DNA from: Acidimicrobiaceae bacterium
GTDB taxonomy: Bacteria > Actinomycetota > Acidimicrobiia > Acidimicrobiales > Poriferisodalaceae
Length of the DNA stretch: 64,000 nt
Reading direction: 5' to 3'
NCBI GenBank assembly: GCA_905182565.1
Contig: CAJJCB010000017.1
Location: 158,103 to 222,102 of the forward strand
Positions 25,361 through 33,674 of this stretch are shown here, in pieces. The notes under the pieces are model-generated. The model was not told where the DNA came from. It saw only the letters and a program-made list of their open reading frames with translations, and ran no database searches. The translations under genes and the position numbers were made by a program. Position 1 is the stretch's first letter, and each line of letters starts with the position of its first letter.

Positions 25361-26116
25361 TTAGGAAACTTGCCAAACGGAAACGTGTTTGGATGATTCC
25401 GAGTTAAAAGTATTATTTAGCCAATCCTGATGGCGTTCCACCAAATCGAAACCTGTTGCACTAGCCATCTCGTCAATTTCTGGAGGAGTGCAATAGCGCA
25501 AAAGGTATGGATAAAACTCATTTCCATTTTTCGACATCTTAACGAGTTGTCCCGAAATAGTTTGGTTTAAAGGGTCGACCTTAACGGCATCAAGAAGTAG
25601 CTGGTCAACTTCCATCGATCTGACCGACACATGGTCTGTTGCTTGAGGAACTGGGACAAATGCTTCAATTACAAGCTTCCCTCCCGGTTTCAGCACACGC
25701 GCACATGTCCGAATGCATTCTTGCTGCGACTCCTTTGTGGTTAGGTTGAAAAACGTGTTAAAGCCAATCAGAACCACTGAATACGAGTCGGCTTCGAGTT
25801 CGCTGCACTTCGACATGTCGTCATGAATAACTATAATATTCTGAGCATCAGGCTTAGATCGCAATAAGTCCAACATCAGCGTAGACGAGTCCACTCCTGT
25901 AACTTTTAAGCCCGTTTTATCTATGGCTATTGCAAGTCTGCCGGATCCGATTCCCAGTTCGAGAACCGGCCCACCAAGAGCAAGTTCTACAACTTTTCGC
26001 GCCACATGCTCAGGATCGCTTAGATTCTTTGCTCTAGCGGAATCCTCGTCGCCGTACCAAAGATCGTAAACAGCGGCGTAAGAATCTCCGTATGTACTCA
26101 CCTCATAATCTTTCAT
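25361..26116 (-). CDS. Class I SAM-dependent methyltransferase
   Basis: A 251-residue Rossmann-fold methyltransferase. Seen: motif I VLELGIGSGRLAIAI (near residue 50), VTGVDSSTLMLDLLR, SVVLIGFNTFFNL and LKPGGKLVIEAFVP. The family is large and the substrate cannot be read from it. It lies in the - strand operon between etfA (4-base overlap, ATGA) and formate dehydrogenase (82-base gap), so it is probably expressed with the C1 genes. Possible roles are making a methylated metabolite or modifying a cofactor; neither is supported beyond context. Confidence 0.85.
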   Translation of the reverse strand: MKDYEVSTYGDSYAAVYDLWYGDEDSARAKNLSDPEHVARKVVELALGGPVLELGIGSGRLAIAIDKTGLKVTGVDSSTLMLDLLRSKPDAQNIIVIHDDMSKCSELEADSYSVVLIGFNTFFNLTTKESQQECIRTCARVLKPGGKLVIEAFVPVPQATDHVSVRSMEVDQLLLDAVKVDPLNQTISGQLVKMSKNGNEFYPYLLRYCTPPEIDEMASATGFDLVERHQDWLNNTFNSESSKHVSVWQVS

Positions 26117-27090
26117 CGATCGTTTCGTCTTACTATCTCATGAGATACTGCTGGAATTACATCGTGTAGATTTGCGATGACTGCGTAGTCAGCTTTTTTC
26201 ACCATGTTCGCTTCAGGGTCGGTATTTATTGCGAGTATGGTCTTTGACGCCATGGCTCCAACCCAATGTTGAATCGCACCTGAAATACCGCATGCTATAT
26301 ACAGGTCGGGGGCTATTCGTTTGCCGGTTTGTCCCACCTGATCAGTATGGCTTCGCCAGCCATTGTTAGTAACGGCACGCGAGCAACCGACCTTCCCGTT
26401 TAACAATCCTGCAAGTGTTTCAAGTACATCAAAACCGTCGGCTGAGCCAACTCCTCTGCCCCCAGATACCACGACTGCTGATGTTTCCAACGATTGGCCC
26501 GCTGGCTTCTCTGTACGTTCAGTTACGACCGTTTTAATGGCTTCACTATCGAGCTCGATTTCATGAAAAACAATTTCGAGCGGTTCTGAACTCTTAGACA
26601 GCTTTGCTTCGCACGAATGTAGGGCGAAGCTCACTATGGGTAATGCTGTCTTCACAGAAACCTCCTCAATCAATGATCCTCCCCATTGAACGCGACTAGC
26701 TTGCCATGGCTCACCGACCATTACCGAGAGGCAGTTAGCCACGAATGGTGCATCAAGGATCGCTGCAACATTGGCCATGACCTCATGGCCACGATCAGAA
26801 CCGCAAGCGATAACTGCGACAGGTTCAACCAAAGAGGTTATTTGAACTATTCCTTGCGCCCAGGCTTGCGGTCCATAGTCTTGAAGAGAGGAATTAGTGA
26901 GATAACGAATTAAATCCACTCCGTGTTCAGACCAACCCGCCGCCAAGTCTGTATAGCGAGGATCAAATGTCACGGCCTCGAGCGTCCCATTTACTTGGTT
27001 TGCCAAGTTCCGTCCATGTGTTAGTAACTCATTAATCGTTTCTGTTGCGTCCGCTTCACAACTATCTACAAGTACCAAAATGCCAGACAT
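26113..27090 (-). CDS. etfA: Electron transfer flavoprotein alpha subunit
   Basis: A 325-residue ETF alpha subunit that binds FAD and carries electrons from flavin dehydrogenases to the quinone pool through ETF:quinone oxidoreductase. Seen: a divergent N-terminal alpha/beta domain and the conserved FAD domain with VVSGGRGVGSADGFDVLETLAGLL, GCSRAVTNNGW, DQVGQTGKRIAPDLYIACGISGAIQHWVGAMASKTILAINTDPEANMVKKADYAV. It starts at 27090, directly after the etfB stop, and overlaps the methyltransferase start. Its position beside the dimethylglycine/sarcosine dehydrogenase-like gene suggests a dedicated ETF for that enzyme. Confidence 0.93.
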   Translation of the reverse strand: MSGILVLVDSCEADATETINELLTHGRNLANQVNGTLEAVTFDPRYTDLAAGWSEHGVDLIRYLTNSSLQDYGPQAWAQGIVQITSLVEPVAVIACGSDRGHEVMANVAAILDAPFVANCLSVMVGEPWQASRVQWGGSLIEEVSVKTALPIVSFALHSCEAKLSKSSEPLEIVFHEIELDSEAIKTVVTERTEKPAGQSLETSAVVVSGGRGVGSADGFDVLETLAGLLNGKVGCSRAVTNNGWRSHTDQVGQTGKRIAPDLYIACGISGAIQHWVGAMASKTILAINTDPEANMVKKADYAVIANLHDVIPAVSHEIVRRNDR

Positions 27091-27858
27091 CTAAACCAAT
27101 CCCATTTCTTCTAACAGATCTACAACAGCTCCTGCAGCGTTACTATCTGTTCCGAGAATTACTGTCTCTTTAGCCACTTCAGCTGGTCTAAATAGGCGCA
27201 GCCGATATTGTTCTCCTGGCTCGGAGTGATCTTCGATAACCCTCACAGATAGCTTCTTTGATGCAAGTCTGCCCTTCATGGTGGGATAGCGAGGCAGGTT
27301 TATACCTTCTTTGACTCCGAATGCGGCCGGGCCCGTGACTCTGTAGACCTCAACGCCTGACAGAGTTTCGCGTCTGGCTACAAATCCCCCCTCTTCAGCT
27401 TCAATACCATTGATAGCGTTAACTATCGGGCGACCGAGAAGGTGAGCAGTTCTAATTCCTGTCTGGTAGCCACCAGTATCTGCAGCTTCGTTGCCAAATA
27501 ATAGTAAGTCGTAGTTACCAGACTCATTTTCTAAAGCCCTTACAGCCGTCGACAATGCACGTGCAGTGCGCTGAGGGTCCCAATCGTTTCCACTACTATT
27601 TTCAATCAGCACTAAAGAGCTTGCCCCAACACTGGCCGCGTACCTTAGTTGTTCTTCTGATGCGCTTGAACCTGCTGTAAGAATCGTAACCTCACCGCCA
27701 TGTTGTTCAGAAAGCTGAGTTGCGGCTTCTATAGCGCACTCTTCGTGTGGGCTCATAGTGAAACCCAAATGCCCTGAGTCGATATTTTGCTCATCTTCTG
27801 TGATAATTATTCGCGCCCCGGGTGCAGGAACACGTTTGACACATACCAAAATTCGCAT
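27091..27858 (-). CDS. etfB: Electron transfer flavoprotein beta subunit
   Basis: A 255-residue ETF beta subunit, partner of the adjacent alpha subunit. Seen: MRILVCVKRVPAPGARI at the N terminus, TMSPHEECAIEAATQLSE, VTILTAGSSASEEQLRYAASVGASSLVLI, YDLLLFGNEAADTGGYQTGIRTAHLLGRP, and NLPRYPTMKGRLASKK, all ETF-beta landmarks. I chose ATG 27858 from alignment; in-frame ATG 27867 and TTG 27876 are alternatives. It abuts etfA and follows the FAD-GcvT dehydrogenase by a few tens of bases, so these form one transcription unit. Confidence 0.93.
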   Translation of the reverse strand: MRILVCVKRVPAPGARIIITEDEQNIDSGHLGFTMSPHEECAIEAATQLSEQHGGEVTILTAGSSASEEQLRYAASVGASSLVLIENSSGNDWDPQRTARALSTAVRALENESGNYDLLLFGNEAADTGGYQTGIRTAHLLGRPIVNAINGIEAEEGGFVARRETLSGVEVYRVTGPAAFGVKEGINLPRYPTMKGRLASKKLSVRVIEDHSEPGEQYRLRLFRPAEVAKETVILGTDSNAAGAVVDLLEEMGLV

Positions 27859-27898
27859 AACTCCCATTTCGCTCAACTCACAACAGGACTTCGTTTAG

Positions 27899-30424
27899 CT
27901 AACAGCGCATTCGAGCATCCTCGCTATCGTATAGCGAAAGATTTCTACCGGTGGTAGCTACGGTTATTGGATATAACTCATTTTGGTATAGAACCTGCAA
28001 CGCCGTTCCTGGGATGCATTTATCGATCGGCAAGTATGCCAATAGGACGTACTTTCCTATCGATGGTGCGCTTCCCGCTGTGGTCACTCGACTGATACGG
28101 CCCTTATCATCTAAGATTCGATCACCATCTAAGGTCAATATAGGCTCGTTGCCCGATCCGGTAGGAAACCGTTCATATCCGGCCGAGCATTTGTTGCTGT
28201 CCATCGTTAGCGCACACAGTTGCGCTACTTGTTTAACTGCCCGTGCTTTTACGTAAGCCGTCTTACCTATGAAGTCGGCTGCTTTGACTTTATTTCTATC
28301 AAGACCTGCTTCGACAGGGTTATATTCGTTCTCCAACTCCGACCCCATTAGTCTGTACCCTTTTTCGAGACGGCCACTCGTTCCGTAGACAGCTGCTCCG
28401 ATAGGGCGTAAGTTGTAATCTTTGCCTGCTTCCCATAAGGCGTCCCAAAGAGCCAACCCGTGTTGAGTGCCAGTGTAAATTTCGAAGCCAGCATCGCCGA
28501 CGTATGAAATCCTAAGCATGTCTACCGGTAACCCTTCCACTAGTAAAGATTGACTTGTACCGTATGGAAAATTATCTTGATCGAGCTTTGACTCGGTAAC
28601 CCTTGAAAGAAGGGCCACTGCCTTTGGACCCCATACACCAAAAGTGCAAATTGCGTTGGTTTTGTTTTCTAAATTGACTGATGCATCTGCGGGTAGATGC
28701 GAGCGAAACCAATACTCGTCGCGCGCTCCATCAAATGCCCCAGTAATAATGCGGAATAAGTTCTCTTGGAGTCTCACGATTGTCAGATCTGACCTAAAAC
28801 CGCCGGATTCATTAAGGACTGGGGTGTAGATCGACTTACCTACTGGAACATCACATTTATTTACGACCATTTTCTCTACATACTCGAGAGCTCCTATCCC
28901 GCTAGCCTCAAAAATTTGAAACGCCGATAGATCAACTAGTCCTGCGTTCTCACGCATATGTAAATGCTCGGCATCAGATAGTGGGCTCCACCATCGCGCA
29001 TCCCATTCATGCGTTCGTTGAGGTACGTCATAATTTGCGAGTAGATCGCTGTTGGACTGGTACCAATGCGGGCGTTCCCAACCACCAGCCTCAAAATAAA
29101 AAGCTCCTAAATCATCTGTGCGCGACTTTACAGGCCCGACTGTTATGTTCCGGCGGGAGTTCCATTGTTCGCGCGGGTGAACGATTCCATAGGTTTTGTT
29201 AAAATGCTCATCTGCTCGAGCCTCTATATGGTTTACATTTCGTTGTTGCGGATAGAACCTAGACACATCAGTTCCATGTGGATCGGTTAACTCGGGATAG
29301 CCGTAAGTCATCCACTCGGCAAGTAGCTTTCCTACTCCTGGGCCCTCTTTCACCCAAACGGCTGCAGCTGCCCACAGATTCTCAACTTCGATAGTCGGGC
29401 CTAGAACTGGGTTAGCGTCTGGTGTTAGTGACAACAAGCCATTTATGGCGTATTTGATTTCACCATCGCCTAGAAAATCCATCAGCTCGATCGCTTCTTC
29501 CATCTGTTGGTCGAAATCGTCAGGCGTGAAAGGCATCTCCGTGGGACTGAGCGCGGCTTCGTCGTTCGAAGGAATATCGTCCACCCGATGCAAAATTGGC
29601 CGATGTCCGTATGAACCGACCTCCATGGACCCGGACGATTGTCGCTCGTAACAGAACGTGTCCATGTCTCTAACGATCGGGTAGGCCAGCTCCTGATTCG
29701 TTTCCACGAGCACGTCAAATGGTCCAACGTCGGCCATCTGATGGACAGCCGGGGTCAATGGAATTGTTGCGCCCGCCATCGCTGCTAATTTTGGGCTCCA
29801 CACACCTGACGCGATAACAACCGTTTCGCAGCTAATTGTTCCATCTTCGGTAACTACTGCGCTTATAGCCTTACCGTGTGAAGTCTCAATTGTTTCAATG
29901 TCGAGCACTTCAGTATTTGTCAAAACTTTCAGATGGCCGGCCTCTTGTGCTCTCTTCCGCATTTGAGTACCAGTTTCTAAAGAATCCACTGCTGAAACTG
30001 AAGGGGTGTAAAATCCACCGAGAATAACCTCTTCATTTATAAATGGGACCAGTTCCTTAACTTCGGCCGGTGTCATTAACGACGATTCAATCCCCCAGCA
30101 CTTTGCCGACGTCATGCGCCGCCTAAATTCTTCCATACGTTCTTCTGAGCGTGCGACCTCAACACCGCCACATGTGTTTTGCATCCCCAACGCGCCATAT
30201 TGACGCTGGCTTTCTAATGTGAGATCAACAATCTCTTTTGAGTGGTCTACAGGAAAAATAAAATTGGAAGCGTGGCCAGTGGATCCGCCCGGGTTTGGAA
30301 GTGGACCCTTGTCGATTAATACAATGTCATCCCATCCCATATCGCTCAAATGGCCAACTAGGCAATTACCAACAATGCCAGCTCCGATTACTACGCACCT
30401 AGCAGTGGTCGGGAAGTTACTCAC
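27899..30424 (-). CDS. Dimethylglycine/sarcosine dehydrogenase-like FAD + GcvT (aminomethyltransferase) protein
   Basis: An 841-residue two-domain enzyme. The N-terminal half is a DAO-type FAD oxidase (CVVIGAGIVGNCLVGHL at residues 10-26, GSTGHASNF, DGTISCETVVIASGVWSPKLA). The C-terminal half is a GcvT-like THF domain (ENAGLVDLSAFQIFEASG, NAICTFGVWGPKAVALL, ISYVGDAGFEIYTG, NPVEAGLDRNKVKAADFIGK, GRNLSLYDS). Enzymes of this layout oxidatively demethylate dimethylglycine or sarcosine, trap the formaldehyde as 5,10-methylene-THF, and reduce ETF. ETF genes follow immediately, which supports this. The exact N-methyl substrate is inferred from the choline/betaine context. It is divergent from fhs. 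Confidence 0.88.
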   Translation of the reverse strand: MSNFPTTARCVVIGAGIVGNCLVGHLSDMGWDDIVLIDKGPLPNPGGSTGHASNFIFPVDHSKEIVDLTLESQRQYGALGMQNTCGGVEVARSEERMEEFRRRMTSAKCWGIESSLMTPAEVKELVPFINEEVILGGFYTPSVSAVDSLETGTQMRKRAQEAGHLKVLTNTEVLDIETIETSHGKAISAVVTEDGTISCETVVIASGVWSPKLAAMAGATIPLTPAVHQMADVGPFDVLVETNQELAYPIVRDMDTFCYERQSSGSMEVGSYGHRPILHRVDDIPSNDEAALSPTEMPFTPDDFDQQMEEAIELMDFLGDGEIKYAINGLLSLTPDANPVLGPTIEVENLWAAAAVWVKEGPGVGKLLAEWMTYGYPELTDPHGTDVSRFYPQQRNVNHIEARADEHFNKTYGIVHPREQWNSRRNITVGPVKSRTDDLGAFYFEAGGWERPHWYQSNSDLLANYDVPQRTHEWDARWWSPLSDAEHLHMRENAGLVDLSAFQIFEASGIGALEYVEKMVVNKCDVPVGKSIYTPVLNESGGFRSDLTIVRLQENLFRIITGAFDGARDEYWFRSHLPADASVNLENKTNAICTFGVWGPKAVALLSRVTESKLDQDNFPYGTSQSLLVEGLPVDMLRISYVGDAGFEIYTGTQHGLALWDALWEAGKDYNLRPIGAAVYGTSGRLEKGYRLMGSELENEYNPVEAGLDRNKVKAADFIGKTAYVKARAVKQVAQLCALTMDSNKCSAGYERFPTGSGNEPILTLDGDRILDDKGRISRVTTAGSAPSIGKYVLLAYLPIDKCIPGTALQVLYQNELYPITVATTGRNLSLYDSEDARMRC

Positions 30425-30523
30425 GTCTTCTCCTCAGGGTCAGTGCCTACATACAATTCTCAATGAGCCATCGTGTAGCCCATCAGCGAGGGCAACATGC
30501 CATCGTTAGATTTAGTGAGCTTT

Positions 30524-30557
30524 ACGTTAGCAGGGGTTATTTATTTGCTCCTAACGT
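30524..30557. repeat. Imperfect inverted repeat in the divergent dehydrogenase-fhs region
   Basis: ACGTTAGCAG (30524-30533) and CTCCTAACGT (30548-30557) pair at 9 of 10 positions around a 14-base A/T-rich spacer, followed by TTTT on the + strand. It sits in the 264-base gap between the start of the FAD-GcvT gene (30424, - strand) and fhs (30689, + strand). That is a natural place for an operator controlling both C1 operons. It could instead be a leader hairpin of fhs. No other clear element is seen in this gap. Confidence 0.35.
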
Positions 30558-30688
30558 TTTGCACGCAAAAATACAACTTGCCGCCTATTTTATTGACGGC
30601 GTTACCAAGAGAAAAGTGTTGTAAACCAGTGGTCTGCAACCATAGGAGTTCTCAAGTACTCTTTGATCAAATTAAGGTGGTGTTAGTC

Positions 30689-32386
30689 GTGGGTATTCCC
30701 AGCGATCTCGAGATAGCTAACGGAGCTAAGTTAAGGCCATTGCTTTCTGTAGCTGATGATGCAGGTATCCCTAGCGAGTGCATCGAAATGTACGGTCGTG
30801 GCGCAGCAAAAATTGACTTGAGTGCACGTGATCTGATGAGCGACTTACCACTCAGCAAGTATGTCGTTGTTTCAGCAATCACGCCAACTCCATTAGGTGA
30901 AGGCAAAACTACGACAACCGTAGGTTTGGGCCAAGCTTTTTCCCATCTTGGGAAACGCGCAACAATTTCGATCCGGCAACCTTCTATGGGCCCTACTTTT
31001 GGGATTAAGGGTGGCGCTGCTGGGGGTGGCTACAGTCAAGTCGTACCGATGGAACTATTCAATTTACATCTGACGGGTGATATGCACGCGGTAACTGCTG
31101 CTCACAATATGTGCGCAGCTTTGGTCGATGCTCACATATTCCACGGCAACGAACTCAATCTTGACATTCACAATATCACATGGCGTCGTGTTATCGACGT
31201 CAACGAACGAGCATTACGCAACATTACTATTGGGTTAGGGGGAAGGCTCGACGGAGTACCCCGTGAAACTGGATTTGATATAACTGCAGCGTCCGAGGTT
31301 ATGGCTGCCTTAGCATTGACCACGGGCTTACAAGATCTTCGGATTCGACTAGGTCGTATCATTGTGGGTTACACGAAATCAGGTGACCCAGTAACGGCTG
31401 ACGATTTAGGAGCGGCAGGCTCTATGACAGTTTTATTGAAGGAGGCCCTGAAGCCAAATTTGATGCAGACCCTCGAAGGTACGCCTGCACTTGTGCATAC
31501 TGGCCCATTCGGCAATATAGCAACAGGCAACTCTTCTATCGTAGCCGACCAGATTGGCATACACAGTGGTGATTACTTGCTGACCGAGGCTGGCTTTGGT
31601 GCGGACATGGGGGCTGAGAGGTTCTTCAATATTAAATGTCGTTACTCTGGTTTGAAACCTGACGCCGCTGTGCTGGTTGCAACAGTGCGAGGTCTTAAGG
31701 TCCACTCCGGAAAACATCGGGTGGTCGCTGGCCGGCCGTTACCTTCATTGCTCCTCGAAGAAAACCCTAGGGAAGTATTTGAAGGTGGCTCAAACCTCAG
31801 AAAGCAGATAGAGAATATACTTAGCCATGGCGTGACACCTGTTGTAGCGATTAACGCGTTCCCTGAGGACCATAAGTCAGATCTCGAAGCGATTGCTCAA
31901 ATCGCCAATGACTATGGTGTCCGTTCGTCTCAGTGCACACATTTCGCGAATGGAGGAGCGGGCGCAATTGATCTGGCTGAAGCCGTATCTGATGCAGCAA
32001 ATGAACCGAGCACATTTAGATTGCTATACCCCGAAACATTATCAATCACTGAGAAAATACGGACTGTGGCTACAGAAATCTATGGGGCATCTTCCATAGA
32101 GGTTTCGCCGCGCGCCACCAGGGAAATCGAGCGTTACGAAAGTATCGGTTTAGGTACGTTGCCCGTCTGCATAGCTAAAACTCACTTGTCGATATCTTCA
32201 AATCCCCTGTTGAAGGGTGCCCCTTCTGATTGGGTGCTTCCTGTTCGTGAAGTTCGCGCTGCTGCAGGTGCTGGTTTCATTTATCCAATCTGTGGCGATG
32301 TACGAACAATGCCAGGTTTAGGAAGGGACCCGGCTGCCAAACACATAGATATTGACTCTGATGGGAATACAATTGGGTTGAGTTGA
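30689..32386 (+). CDS. fhs: Formate-tetrahydrofolate ligase
   Basis: A 565-residue 10-formyl-THF synthetase: formate + THF + ATP to and from 10-formyl-THF + ADP + Pi. Seen: the P-loop region ITPTPLGEGKTTTTVGLGQA, RQPSMGPTFGIKGGAAGGGYSQV, DMHAVTAAHNMCAALVDAHI, TEAGFGADMGAERFFNIKCR, and PLLKGAPSDWVLPVREVRAAAGAGFIYPICGDVRTMPGL. GTG 30689 is chosen: AAGGTGG lies about 8 bases before it and GIPSDLEIANGAKLRP aligns with family N termini. An in-frame start at 30497 would add 64 unrelated residues. In this island it probably runs backwards, releasing formate and making ATP. Its stop overlaps the next start (TGATG). Confidence 0.95.
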   Translation: MGIPSDLEIANGAKLRPLLSVADDAGIPSECIEMYGRGAAKIDLSARDLMSDLPLSKYVVVSAITPTPLGEGKTTTTVGLGQAFSHLGKRATISIRQPSMGPTFGIKGGAAGGGYSQVVPMELFNLHLTGDMHAVTAAHNMCAALVDAHIFHGNELNLDIHNITWRRVIDVNERALRNITIGLGGRLDGVPRETGFDITAASEVMAALALTTGLQDLRIRLGRIIVGYTKSGDPVTADDLGAAGSMTVLLKEALKPNLMQTLEGTPALVHTGPFGNIATGNSSIVADQIGIHSGDYLLTEAGFGADMGAERFFNIKCRYSGLKPDAAVLVATVRGLKVHSGKHRVVAGRPLPSLLLEENPREVFEGGSNLRKQIENILSHGVTPVVAINAFPEDHKSDLEAIAQIANDYGVRSSQCTHFANGGAGAIDLAEAVSDAANEPSTFRLLYPETLSITEKIRTVATEIYGASSIEVSPRATREIERYESIGLGTLPVCIAKTHLSISSNPLLKGAPSDWVLPVREVRAAAGAGFIYPICGDVRTMPGLGRDPAAKHIDIDSDGNTIGLS

Positions 32387-33288
32387 TGAGGATCGTAAAA
32401 AAGAAACCACAGCGAGCGAAAAGTGCGTCAGGGAAAGCCTTGTTGCTATCCGTGCTCAATAATGCACGCTTAGAGCTCATCCCACTCAATAACCTTTACC
32501 CACAAGTTAAGTTTTTGCCGGCAGGCTCAGCAATCTCGGTGACAGCATCTCCGGCAAAGGGCATAGATGCAACGCTTGATCTAACTGAATTGCTATTAGA
32601 CGAGGGCCATGACCCGGTTCCGCATATCGCTGCGCGCCTAGTGAAGTCTGAAGCTCACTTTGAGGAGATAATCTCACGTCTCAACGGGTTGAAGCGACGT
32701 GAGATATTTCTTATCGGTGGCGACTCCCCCGATTCATCTGGAGGTTTTACCGACAGTATTCAATTACTTAGCTGCTTGCTGAATAATCGACACCAAATTT
32801 CTCGTATAGGGTTTGGCTGTTATCCAGACGGGCACAGCGAGATAGACGATGCAGTATTGACCCTTGCTTTAAAACAAAAAGAGGATCTTTTACGGCGCTT
32901 TTCCATTGCCGGTCATGCATCCACACAAATGTGCTTTAACCCTAAAAAAGTTGAGTCATGGTTGAGAACTGAACGGTCTTACGGGTTTCAGTTGCCAGTT
33001 CATCTCGGCATTCCGGGTCCGGTAGACCGAAGCAAACTATTTGCTATGGGAACGAGACTTGGAATCGGAAATTCTGTCCGGTTCCTCAAAAAAAACAGGG
33101 CATCCTTACGTCGAATGATCGCTCCCGGTGGATACGACCCAAACGAACTTTTAGATCCTCTCGCATCAAAACTTCAGACCCTAAACATTGCGGGCCTGCA
33201 CATCTTCACCTTCAACCAAATCGAAGCAACCTGCTCATGGTTGAGCACCTCAATAGCTGATATCGAACTTGAAGACACGAGCAACTAA
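32386..33288 (+). CDS. Divergent methylenetetrahydrofolate reductase (MetF-like)
   Basis: A 300-residue TIM-barrel flavoprotein of the MetF superfamily. Seen: VPHIAARLVKSEAHFEEIISRL, the catalytic-Asp-like IFLIGGDSPDSSGGF, IGFGCYPDGHSEID, the Gln of ASTQMCFNP, and QLPVHLGIPGPVDRSKLFAMGTRLGIGNSVRFLKKN. The last stretch is typical of the MetF branch that travels with corrinoid and 'virulence factor' genes in alphaproteobacteria (from memory). It probably oxidises 5-methyl-THF to 5,10-methylene-THF here, opposite to the biosynthetic direction. ATG 32386 shares one base with the fhs stop. Confidence 0.8.
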   Translation: MRIVKKKPQRAKSASGKALLLSVLNNARLELIPLNNLYPQVKFLPAGSAISVTASPAKGIDATLDLTELLLDEGHDPVPHIAARLVKSEAHFEEIISRLNGLKRREIFLIGGDSPDSSGGFTDSIQLLSCLLNNRHQISRIGFGCYPDGHSEIDDAVLTLALKQKEDLLRRFSIAGHASTQMCFNPKKVESWLRTERSYGFQLPVHLGIPGPVDRSKLFAMGTRLGIGNSVRFLKKNRASLRRMIAPGGYDPNELLDPLASKLQTLNIAGLHIFTFNQIEATCSWLSTSIADIELEDTSN

Positions 33289-33318
33289 ATTAATTACTTT
33301 AGTTTTCTGGTAAGTAAG

Positions 33319-33639
33319 TTAGGTGATGTCATTCACCAACAGAACACTCAGCAGGATTATTACGCCTACGTTCAAAGTCGATATTTGCCATTTCCAGCGA
33401 TGATTGTTCTTCCAGAATCTGGAGATACTAAGAGTATTCGCAGCGATTCCTACAATTGATAGCGGCACACCGACCCATGGACCAACACCGCTGCTGAAGC
33501 CAAGAGTTGGAGCGATGAACGGAAATACTACATAAGTTAACGCACATCGCACCGCTGAAATAATCATCGAAAAACTAAAGGTTCGTACATCATCAGAATC
33601 GGTGACTTCTGTCGAATTTAACTCACTGATCGATTCCAT
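33319..33639 (-). CDS. Small conserved membrane protein
   Basis: A 106-residue protein with a polar N terminus (about 22 residues) and about three hydrophobic segments (near residues 25-45, 50-70 and 87-103). Conserved-looking motifs are RCALTYVVFPFIAP, GVGPWVGVPLSIVGI and SISRFWKNNHRWKW. The family is one I have seen as an unnamed actinobacterial membrane protein; no function is known to me. It lies 35 bases downstream of the lipid-kinase gene on the same strand. A 5-bp hairpin (33322-33337) overlaps its 3' end. Confidence 0.65.
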   Translation of the reverse strand: MESISELNSTEVTDSDDVRTFSFSMIISAVRCALTYVVFPFIAPTLGFSSGVGPWVGVPLSIVGIAANTLSISRFWKNNHRWKWQISTLNVGVIILLSVLLVNDIT

Positions 33640-33674
33640 TAACCACTATTCTTTCATGTGTAAAGCGGAATGAC

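Noticed and set aside
30497..30688. 64-residue N-terminal extension of fhs with a hydrophobic stretch
   Set aside because: It has no counterpart in Fhs proteins; GTG 30689 has a good ribosome site and fits the family N terminus.
33322..33337. Hairpin GGTGA/TCACC at the end of the small membrane-protein gene
   Set aside because: Only 5 bp and within coding sequence.
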